Below, piece by piece: positions 39,601-50,141 of a DNA stretch of 64,000 nucleotides; within the stretch, counting starts at the first letter, position 1; each line of letters opens with the position of its first letter. The DNA comes from Bugulina stolonifera (Eukaryota > Bryozoa > Gymnolaemata > Cheilostomatida > Bugulidae): assembly GCA_935421135.1 (NCBI GenBank), contig OW285190.1, forward strand, positions 16,254,501 to 16,318,500, in the 5' to 3' direction. Below the pieces are notes generated by a model, which saw nothing but the letters and a program-made list of their open reading frames with translations, did not search any database and was not told the DNA's origin. A program made the translations under genes and the position numbers.

Positions 39601-42475
39601 CATTTCTTTAACAAAACATGCCGCAATTTCTCTAGTTATTATGGAAAATTATTAGACTTGTCCAAAGACCAAATTTGCTCCTATCTTCAGGGGAATAAAT
39701 GAGTAAATATTTTTATATAATTATAACTTTTGCATTTGAATATTACTTAGAAATGTCTCTTATTACCTGAATAATCTATGCACTGGTGTATACAGAATAT
39801 TTTTGCATTTAACTTTCAATTGACTGATAAATGAGAATAAAATAGTAAAGCTAATGTAATTTTAGTTTCTATTTTTATGCACATTATAATATTTATTTTG
39901 CTTCTTTGTTTAGTAATGAGACTATTTTATATACCCCAGCAAGACAATAATTTGTAAGCAAACACATTAGAGAACGTAATGTAGTTAGTAATCTAGTAAT
40001 TGATTAATTAATGGATTCAATAATTATGTAACACTACATCTTTTTCATATATACTAAAATATTTTCGCTGTCCTTGCAAAAGAAGGTTGGACAGAGTCAT
40101 ATACTTGCAGCCTTCAGGCAATACGTAGCCTACTTTGTAGTGCAAGATGATTGTATTTTCTACGAGTCAAATATGCATGTACATACAGTATGTAATCACT
40201 TTTTACCTTTCTTAGCTTGTCATATCTATAATAGCGGTGAATATAAGCTACCTGCACAGAATGCAAACCCATAGTATCAAAATAAACTAAAACATTAATT
40301 GGTTTGTGAGCCGGAATTCCGATACAAAGTCATGTTTACAGGCTACAGTAGGCTGTGTACCTACCTATCACAGCTAATACAGCAAAGGTGCAGAAGCGAG
40401 GCTGTAGAGTAGAAGACATCATTGGAATTAAAGAAGTTGCACATCTGATGGCCGAACATCCAGCTACCCACCATCTCGTTGTACATGTTGAACGGCTGCA
40501 CCATCAAACCTACAAGGTACAGGTTTGACAGATATAAGAAGTCGAATTAAAGTACAAATTTTTACCAGAAATAAATGGCAACAGGCCCAATGCAATGTAG
40601 GTAATACAGTGTACATATCCTGAGATGGTTTATAAACATAATGTGGTTGGCTAAATTGTACCCCTACATGGACAATGTGTATTCTTCAAATGAAATGCCA
40701 TTCAGACAACCTTTCAGCTGATTATGGAATTATACATGTTTCTTCTCTAATTTGAGTTTTACAGCTTGTAATAAATAGGAAGCAATTATTATATACATTG
40801 TATTATTTAATTGTAGTTGATGCAAATAATAATTATCCTCCATCTGTCTTATGGTTGGTGGATACTGCTCTAAAGACTGGGTCATATATTATATTAGTAA
40901 CATATTGACAACGGAAGATGTGAGGTAGATTTCTAAAACATGCGTCATACATAATGCACTGCTGAAGCCCTCCGAGTCTGCTACACCTTTAGTAATGACG
41001 TTACTGTGCTAATGGATGTTATTCAATTTTTCTACACTTGCACTAGACTGATATGTAGCGGCTTAATTAGCTTAAGAATGTTTACCCTGCCATAAGACAA
41101 TCATACATGTACATACAAAGTAACAACTCTATCAAATTTACATGTACACACTAAATAACGACTCTATCAAACCTACATGTACATACAAAGTAACAACTCT
41201 ATCAAACCTACATGTACATACTAAATAGCAACTCTATCAAATTTACATGTACATACTAAATAGCAACTCTATCAAACCTACATGTACGTACAAAGTAATA
41301 ACTCTATCAAACCTATATGTGCATATTAAATAGCAACTCTATCAAATTTACATGTCCATACTAAATAACAACTCTATCAAACCTACATGTACATACAAAG
41401 TAACAAATCTAGCATAGCTACATGTACATAAAAATTATCAACCTCAGGTGTTCTTGAAGATATATTGTACAATGCAAACACTATTTATAGTTCTACATAT
41501 AAGTATATGACCTAATAGCAAGGCCTATTTCGCTACAGAAATGCCTAGGAAAGTAAATATAGGAATCGATGAAAGGATTTGACACCCAGGTGAAAAGTTT
41601 AACAGAGGTTTTAGATGGAGGTGTGAACAGTTGTGTCAGGTTTCTCAAGAATATAAATATTGACTGCAGACTTCCATGCACTTGCATACACAAGCAATGT
41701 GCTTGTATGTGCTTGCATGTGTGCTCTGTGGTAGTTACAGCAGAATATGGCTGCCTTCTTTGAGCAATAAATGAATTGTAAAAAGTGGCATGAAGTATTA
41801 GTCAATGCTGATCTGAGGTACATGTACTGCTGTAAATAGCGTATATCCATATTTCACGAAGTATGCATTCAGCATATAAATACACTTGTAATTCCCAAAG
41901 AAATGCAAATAAATTGTAGGACAAACAGCGGAGCCTACTGATGCTTTTAAATATTGGCGTCATTGTGGATGTTTTTATTTATTACATGGTCGGACCTATG
42001 TGTAATAGGTGTACGCTGGCTTACCGTACATTATTGTATTAATTGTGTGTCTTTAAAAATACATGTAAATACATTTTCATGCATGCGGAGAATAAATATT
42101 GTACATGCAGAGTTGTGTCTATTTGTTTTGAAGTTTATTCCTACATAATTGTATGAATACTTTGTAATGAAGTATGTAACACTCACCCACTAAGAGATCT
42201 GCTACAGCCAATGATAGTATAAAACAATTATTCATAGTCCTTAGATTTCTGAATTTACACACTGCAGTTATTACTAGCATGTTTCCCAGCACTGTGGCAG
42301 CAATGATAAGTGTCATGGCGGTTCCTTTGAATATCTTCAAAGCGATATGTTCCTCACTATCCGAGTTTTCGTACGAGTCTACTGTTGACATATTACATTC
42401 TGTTATGAGAGTCGTCGTTAAGTTGTTATATAGACCATTGGCCTCGGTGTCATTTGCTATGTTAACTGCATCCAT
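36656..42475 (-). CDS. rhodopsin-class GPCR of biogenic-amine type
   Basis: Three exons join in frame to 472 aa: 42475-42187, 40509-40365 and 37640-36656. The N-terminus has several N-glycosylation sequons and no signal peptide. TM1 has the conserved Asn (N65), TM2 LAVADLL (D93), and TM3 reads NDVFYSTASLLHLC with D127 at position 3.32, the amine-binding Asp. CDRY follows (144-146), and C120 and C204 can form the usual disulfide. TM5 has YAFVSSSISF, so Ser occupies 5.42, 5.43 and 5.46 as in beta-adrenergic and octopamine-beta receptors. TM7 has NPIIY. Loop 3 is long (about 237-340), acidic then basic. TM6 is odd: CMGPIF replaces CWxPFF, so the toggle-switch Trp is Met (M359). The ligand is probably an amine (catechol- or phenol-like), inferred from binding residues; G-protein coupling is unknown. 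The start used is the ATG at 42475. Confidence 0.93.
41104..41453. repeat. 35-bp minisatellite, 10 copies, in GPCR intron 1
   Basis: Ten units start every 35 bases from 41104 to 41419. Two subtypes are mixed: one has TACAAAGTAACAACTCTATC and ends ACC, the other has TACTAAATAGCAACTCTATC and ends TTT. Every unit starts with TACATGTA-like sequence and contains AACTCTATC, close to the dispersed GAYAACTC motif. Confidence 0.95.
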
Positions 42476-45400
42476 TTTAGTCACTCCTTCGTAGCACTTG
42501 CATTATTTAATTCTACAGAATAGTACATTGTCAAACATTGCTAGCAAGTTGATGGTTAGATGAGACTATACTATATATTTTATTGTTATGATACCCACAT
42601 GATACTACAGGACTGCTATGTGCTATTCACCCCTCGGCAACTACTAAGGAACTTAAGGGTCCTAGAACCAACTCTTATCATGATTCTCTACACAAAAAAA
42701 CTGTAAAGTGGACGATTCCTATCAGCTGTTTGGTATTCCTGTCTGTTCTATGTACAAGGATAGAAAACTTCTAAGACAACCTATTTAATGCATTAAAATA
42801 GTAGAGTAGATATTCCAGAGGTGTAATGTGGACTTAGTTTAAATTTCAGAATTAAATATAAGCGTCTCCACCGGTGACTTTAAACTAAGTTATGATGTTA
42901 AAACAGAATGTATGAATGTGATACTATTATGCCTAGATATAACACTACTGGCTCTGACCCTTTGACTATGATGCTCCGAGGCAAGTTACATGTTGCTGTG
43001 AAAGCTAGACTAAAAATGTTAATTAAAAACGATGTTTGACAAAAGAAGGGCTTGAAATTTTATTACCCTTAACGCTCACATGACAGCGCTAATTTAGTGA
43101 CCAAGTACCAACTCTTTCCTAAAAAAAATTTATACAACATCTACAATCGTACGTAGTTCTTACAACTTAAAAGGCACACTCACCTTAGGCTTGGGATAGC
43201 TCTAGTACAGTCGGCTAAGTTTTGATAGACTGCAGTCTACAATAATAATATTGCTGCTTATTATTGTACTTAATGACTATAAAATGATACCATAAATGAC
43301 TCAAGATGTGAGACATGGAAAAGAAAAGCTCTTTTTCTTAAATGAATACATACATTGCAATTCAGACAAATATTAGTTAGTGAAATCAATACAGTTAATG
43401 ACATCAACAACATTATCGACTGTTACTTATTTAATTACATCCTGAAGAAATGTTTATGAAGTCATTACACACCTAATAAGTCTACGGCTCAGTTTTGATT
43501 TCGTAAACAGTTCTATGGTAACTGAATTCTCCTATTATATCATTATATTATTATAACGCTGACATGTGCAGCGTTGGTGAGGATAGAATTGGTACGATAT
43601 TGTAGGTTATTAAAAGGAAGACTATAAATACACTCAGATAGATAATCTACTAGAACAGCTGCTATAATGATAGCGAAGACCCTAGACCACAAGCTGAAAA
43701 CATATACTATACATTTTAGAGTTACAGGAAGATTTGCATATCAAAAACAAATTTATGTGTAGATTTAAAAAATTTAATTTGAGACTGCTATAGTGGTGAA
43801 ATTAAACACCAAAGCACTCTACTGGTCATCAATGTGCTAAATAGTAAATTACATGATTGTATATTATGTACATGTATATTATGTATATTGTCAATGTTGA
43901 TAGCAGAGTTATTAATATAAGTGATATTATAATACAATGGAAGGTAAACTGTGGCCCTTACCTGACTGCTATTGTACCAGCTACTAATATTGTTTGCTCC
44001 TAGTGTTCTTATTATATATAGCCTTCTTAGGAAGAAACAGTTTGTATAAACACACGTTTGAAGAGTAACACATTAGTCAGCAGCAAGCTTGTTGTTATAC
44101 AATAATTACTCCTGAAGCTTTCTATTATCTCAATTTATTTTCATTTAAAACTGACTAACAACATATGAAACAGATAAAATCCATGCTAACAACCTCACTG
44201 TAAGCTGATTAAATATCGAGTAACATTAAGAACAGTATGCTATGGTCATCTTTAATAGATTCATTTAAAGAAAATAGCAATTTCACTACCAGCTGCTGCT
44301 GTCTATAAATAGAATAAATTTATATGTTTAGATTTAATAACACTAGCTGCTGATACTGCTGATTAAATGAGACAAATTTAATTAACCAGATATTATTATA
44401 ATTGGCTCCTAGTGTGCATTTTAGCCTTGGCTCTTACAATCTCTAATACTTGTACATGTGTTCCCAATGGGAGCATGCACTTGCAAATATTTAGGACTCT
44501 CAGTCTATATATTATTTACCAGTCCTAATTGGCCCAGTAGCTATGCCACATGCCCATAGAATAGAGAGCAAAAGTTCATTTTTCATATAGCACCAACACC
44601 AACTGTTTGTTGATATACAATTTCCCATTCTATTGACAACTTTTCTGCCTTGATATAAAATGCAGCTTATGCTCTGGTTCTATGAATTCATCTTTCTTGT
44701 TTTTAAAAATGAGCGAATGAGCATTTTTTTAATTTTGTGACCCTTCTTGAACAGTCATGAATTTTGTCTCCAAGACTGAGGAAATAGATCATGGAGATAG
44801 CGTATGCTTATGAATATATTCCTTGCAACGAAAACGAGATAAAAAATTTATGACATCATTTTACCTGTAAGTAAATAAACGACAGAAACAAACGAACACT
44901 CACACAACGCTGTAGCGTTAAGCGCAAGAGTTAAACTCTAGCTAGTTGTACTTGGTAATTCCAGCAGTAGACTTAATTTCTAAATATGCCAGTAAGATTT
45001 ATATACAATGTAAGTACTAAATACCTAATAATTATACTCTATAAGTAAAAATGTTACCTCTTTTTCTTTCCCAATTCAGTTATTTTCCAACTGGTGTACA
45101 TAGACGAACTTCATGGCAACTACATGTAGTCTACACAAAGTCGTACTAACTAACTGATACTACAGTTTCTAATGACTACTTGCCTGTATCAACTTGTATA
45201 AATACTACATCAATTATTCAATAGCTAAAGTTGCAACATTGAAGGGTAATAAATACTGAAGATGATCGTATCAACACAAACTTATATCATTAACTGTTAC
45301 TTGAATTGTAAACCTTTTGTTTGTTATTTTTATTACATCTATACTTCATTATACGGGAGAATGTAATGCTATACACACCACTAGGAATTTAACACCGTTG

Positions 45401-45976
45401 AGATTACAAAATTCAAATTGTTAGGCTACATTCGAAAAACAGGAATAGCTCTTGCATATCTTTTTCTTTGATTTTTGAAGTCGATCAAATTAATTCTCAG
45501 GCTCCCAGGCTAAGAAATTGATTTACATCTTTATTTTTATGAAAAGCAGCTGGTTGTTTGTGTATGTATTCAAAGTTCATTCTTATCACCAGAGAAAATC
45601 TGACACTTTCCACTGGGTGTTATTATGCCATGAACCTGAGCGGTTGACTAAGTTGGAATAAGTAGGCCTATTAGAGTGCTGTGCACTTTACAAATGTACG
45701 ATTGAATAGTGTTAGTAGCAGCACTGTTGGTATATAATCATATGTAATGTCAAGGAAATATGCCAGTCCAGATGCACATCATTATAATTATGTTTATAAT
45801 AATACATTCTTTAATTATTAGAGGTAAAAATATAGATCCTAACACTTCCTCTTGAAAAATTACGTTGCGTTACGTTATGGAATCATGGAGGTCTATAACT
45901 ATATAAAAATTTATTTCTAATATAAAATTGCATCATTGGCAAAAATGCTTGATAAAGCGCGTTTAGAGCTAAAATA

Positions 45977-46152
45977 TCACAATGAAACCAATGTGTCCAA
46001 GACCATTTTATCACTAATAGTTTCTTATTAAAAAACGCTCATCAAATAAAATGGCTTAAAGTGTTTAAACCATTTTATCTGATGAGTGTTTTTTTATACG
46101 AAACTATTAGTACATATAATAAATGGCTTTAGACACTTTGGTTTCATTGTGA
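45977..46152. mobile_element. palindromic MITE with TA target duplication
   Basis: The element is almost wholly an inverted repeat. The left end TCACAATGAAACCAATGTGT pairs with the right end ACTTTGGTTTCATTGTGA, and further in ACTAATAGTTTC pairs with GAAACTATTAGT and CTCATCA with TGATGAG. TA flanks both sides (45975-45976 and 46153-46154). Size (176 bp), full palindrome and TA duplication fit a Tc1/mariner-type MITE with no coding capacity. Confidence 0.8.
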
Positions 46153-46422
46153 TAAAAAATTATTTCCATGTATATAGGAAGGTGCTACATAGAAAAAGTT
46201 GTACAGAGGGAGTATATGTATGTATCTAGTGTTATGAGGATGTGTTATAGGTGAGGCAAATTATGTTCAAGGGCCAGTGATATGATTTTATTGTACTACC
46301 TGATATCAGTGCATCTCGTGCCACTACTGATGTCCATAGACCCTGTCAGCAAGGCATCTACACTGACTTGTGTCAGCGATTTTCAGAGTTGGCTGATCTA
46401 CTTCTGACAGAGCAATGCCTCT

Positions 46423-46554
46423 GATGTAGACCTGTATGATGTAGAGCTGTATGATGTAGAATTGTATGATGTAGAGCTGTATGGTGTAGAGCTGTACGAT
46501 GTAGAGCTGTATGGTGTAGAGCTGTATGGTGTAGAACTGTATGATGTAGAATTG
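46423..46554. repeat. 15-bp minisatellite, 9 copies
   Basis: Units of GATGTAGAGCTGTAT with few substitutions. Because 15 is a multiple of 3, several frames stay open across the array, which explains the His/Leu/Tyr-rich frames seen on the minus strand. Confidence 0.95.
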
Positions 46555-48479
46555 CACCGCTGAAGCAGAAGTAAACCTCTATGCTTGACATTGCATGTAG
46601 TTACTGAAAATTATTTCAATATGAATTATGTATTGTCCAGTGTGTGCCATATGGTCTCTTTAATTTATAATAGACTTACTGGATTAGCAGTATTCGGTTA
46701 TGAACATCACAAGAATAATTTATGGTATTATCTCACATATTAATAGGAACTTGATTGAGAGAATACAGTGATTTATCATTATGTAATATTATAATAATGT
46801 AGTTGCATTATAACTTTAAGATTATCTCATTAATGGCAGCTTGTATGGTTATAGTAACCAGATTGTTGAAGGACTTATATACTGACCAGTAGTGGACAAT
46901 GGCCTCTGGTATGACTTCCAATCAGATAAGGACTATTTCCGTGGTCAACTTTAAATTGTTACAAAATGGGAAATATTGCAGTTTTCTTCTGAAGCAACAT
47001 ATTATATAAAGAATTCAACATCTTATATTGGTACACACAATTCTATAGGTATTGTGATGACTGACCACTCTCATACAGCAGATTAATAATTTTTTGGTAT
47101 CCTGTGTGGGGCTATACATAGAGAGCAGATAACTCCAAATGCCAATAATAGTTTGTGAACTTATGGTGATACTTTCTCTGCTATGTTACTATCTGTATGA
47201 AGTATGGGAAGGTCTTTATGTTCATGTGATGTCCCTGAAGTTCATTTTTATTATAATATTATTCTGCTAATGTTACAGATAAGACGGTGGCATATGTTAC
47301 ATGTTTATTGTTTTGATATACCAGCTGTTACTTACACCTTTGCAAAATGTACATAGCCAGTAAGTAAGTTGAGATTACATCCTATCTGCTGCAGCTTTAT
47401 TACATGCTTGTGTTTTGCAATCTAAAAAGTCAGCCAGACAGACTATTATTAGTTTTATACTGCGTTGGTAAAGAAAGAGACCACACGGATGTCAAGTGTC
47501 ACTTCCATGTTCCTCATTACCTTACGTCCAATGAGCTCTCAAGTACCAATAGATAGCCAATAATGATTCTCAACCTGTGCACACCTGTTGGGTTCAGAAT
47601 GGACCCCAGTAGCAGTATATTGACTAAGAGTCCACACAAGTGGTTACTTATGGCTACTGTATTGCTCCTTATATCATCGGTAAAGTAGCAGTAGCACAAC
47701 CATATACTTAAGAAGTAGGTATAACATCTAGACCTGTACTGAAATGTTTGCTTTATAATCTTCCACATTGTAGAAACTATAAATACATTATTTTTTGTTA
47801 CACGTAGAAATTAACATGAAACTGCATTTAGGTCATTGTTTTGTTTTATAATTATGTTTATATAAATATAATGAGTAAGTGTGTTTTGTTTTCCAGTTAC
47901 TTCCACATGTTGTACTCCCATACAATACAAAGCATTTCATTGGGTACCATTACCTATGTCTGAATTTTCACAGAGATCAAATGGTTTTAAATTGGATTAT
48001 TTTTGGGCAATTGTGGAACATTGACAAAGAAAGGTCGAAATTTAATAAACAGTTTGTCTACATAAATACTCTTTATGCAAACAGGTTTATGTCTTCTTCT
48101 GCAACCCAGTCAGGAGTTACCTTTTTATAACTTTTACCTACATGTATATGGTAAAAGGCCAGGTCAGCCCAGGTCAATGCCCTACCATTATATTGTTAAT
48201 GGAGTAGATGGACAATGCTTTTACCTAATCCCTACTCATATATACCATTGACTGACATCCCAGGCTCTTGTGACCATATCCCTGCACATAGCATGTATGT
48301 AATTCAATACCAATCAATACCCATATAGATGGGGGTAAATGTAAATATGGGGGATAATTAATTAAGATGATATTTACATTTCACTGAGTAGAATATGAAG
48401 TAGCCTCTGCCTAGATGTAATCATTATTTATGACACTGTTATGGAACTTCTCATAATTGCTTCCACAGTAAGTAAGTTG

Positions 48480-48662
48480 CGTGTAGGATCCGAAAAAACA
48501 GCAATATTTTTGTCAAATTTGGGTAGAGAAGCACTGACTATGCGGCACAGGAGCATTATAAGGTCAGATGCCCTTTCTAACACCACAACCGACCTTTTAC
48601 AAGAATCAAACCAGGATCGCCTACATGAGAGTTCAGAGCTCTAGCCACTAGGCCCTCACCAC
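48480..48662 (-). mobile_element. tRNA-derived SINE-like element
   Basis: Read from about 48662 leftwards on the minus strand, a tRNA-like head shows an A box (TAGTGGCTAGAG at 48650-48639) and a B box (GGTTTGATTC at 48612-48603) at tRNA-like spacing. The body then contains GTTAGAAAGGGCATCTGACC, resembling the central box of some invertebrate SINEs. The stem complementarity of a functional tRNA is not evident. The 3' end is approximate and I did not find flanking duplications. Confidence 0.6.
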
Positions 48663-48754
48663 TCTCTATATGGCTGTGCTACAATAATCTGGAACAGTCA
48701 GTAGTATATTTAGGCTGCAGTTATAATATCATGGAGGTTTATCCAGGTGTCAGG

Positions 48755-49140
48755 TTATACATACTTTGTAGATGTACATGTATATCTACATATAATACAT
48801 GTAGATATTATACATGTAGATGTACATCTACATATTATTGTACATGTAGAAGTACATCTACATGTACAATAATATGTAGATGTACATCTACATGTACATA
48901 TAGAAGTACATCTACATGTACATATAGAAGTACATCTACATGTACATCTACATGTACATCTACATGTACATCTACATGTAAATCTACATGTACATCTACA
49001 TGTACATCTACATGTACATCTACATGTACATCTACATGTACATCTACATGTACATCTACATGTACATCTACATGTACATCTACATGTACATCTACATGTA
49101 CATATTATACATGTAGATGTGTAGCCTACATCTACATGTA
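48755..49140. repeat. 12-bp (TACATCTACATG)n array
   Basis: The right half is a nearly perfect array of TACATCTACATG; the left half is degenerate, with TACATGTAGAAG and TACATATTATTG variants. The unit includes the palindrome TACATGTA, and the two halves can fold back on each other. Long Cys/Thr or Cys/Arg frames on both strands are artefacts of the 12-base period. Confidence 0.97.
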
Positions 49141-50141
49141 GTAACAATTTGATGCTGGTAGTATTGCATTCTATCAGAGTGAGACCTCTCTCTTATCCAA
49201 CTTGTGTCATGACTTTACTACCAGCAGAAAGGAAATTTACTTTATCGACATGTAAACTATCATTAATAATTTATATCTAAACCATCATTAATAATCATTT
49301 AGTTTGGGAGTTGCCTTCACTATACCTACATTGATAAGACAACTCCAAACAATTTCGATTCTGCCCTGAACCTACATATTGTGGCATTTTAAATTCAGAG
49401 CCCTATTTTCAGTAAATGTTAACATTTTTTACAATTTATCACCTCTGACTATGCAATTATCTGCATGTACTTGTAGTTACAGGATCGTGTTCCTAACCTT
49501 ATACTACCTGGTGTTTTTACTATAGGTTTTTATGGTTGCTACCAAGACAATATAAATACTAGAGAGTCAATAATATGTGAAACATTACATGTACATGAAT
49601 ATATTTATTAGTTCCTACTACATTAGAAAAAGAAATGTACCCAAACTATATTTTTAATTGTTATTTCAGTTTCCATGTTTGAAAATTATACAACAGGGCA
49701 TACCCTTTATAAGAGTATATTGCTACAAAATATTGCATTATGTTTATAATTTATATCTTAAAATAGGTTATTAAAATGTATGGGAGGCAGGCTTTTGGCT
49801 TACCTCTTATTATAAATTCATCAATCAATTGTTCAATAGTAGAGGGTATAAAGTATATGCTATACTGGATACCTTATGCATATATTTATTTGAGTATTTT
49901 TTAATATTATGCTTTTGTAAATATTGCCCTGCGCTGTAAAACCCTTGTCTAGAAGTCAATGACTAGAGATCAGTAAATTAAGTGAGTAATAGTGCTTGTT
50001 GAAGATGATCCCTGATACACTGATACTCACTCCAAATGGCGGGTTTCCTGAGGGCTATTGATTTGCATTTATATTAATTTTTTTGAACCATTGAAGCCAA
50101 ATCAGTGTGCAAGAAAGAGTATAGCTAGGCTGCCGGCCAAG

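Larger units (their letters stand above)
42476..50141. other. 7.7-kb gene-poor region between two divergent genes
   Basis: No gene is recognised here. The interval lies upstream of both the GPCR (minus) and CTHRC1-like gene A (plus), so it should hold both promoters and possibly untranslated exons. It contains a palindromic MITE, a 15-bp array, a SINE-like element and a long 12-bp array, listed separately. A small hairpin sits at 42832-42890 (ACTTAGTTTAAA with TTTAAACTAAGT). Confidence 0.5.

Noticed and set aside
41104..41453. Regular 35-bp repeats that could suggest a CRISPR array
   Set aside because: Units abut directly with no unique spacers, and the genome is animal.
46324..46591. 72-77 codon His/Leu/Tyr-rich frames, minus strand
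   Set aside because: By-product of the 15-bp tandem array.
47517..47768. 83-codon hydrophobic frame (minus) ending near a GTAAGG donor
   Set aside because: No recognisable family and no partner exons within several kb; probably chance, although it has splice-like borders.
48603..48660. Possible tRNA gene
   Set aside because: A and B boxes are present but acceptor and anticodon stems do not pair well; SINE-like body follows, so treated as a SINE head.
48731..49147. 130-136 codon frames rich in Cys/Thr or Cys/Arg on both strands
   Set aside because: They are translations of the 12-bp tandem array; the period is a multiple of three so frames stay open.
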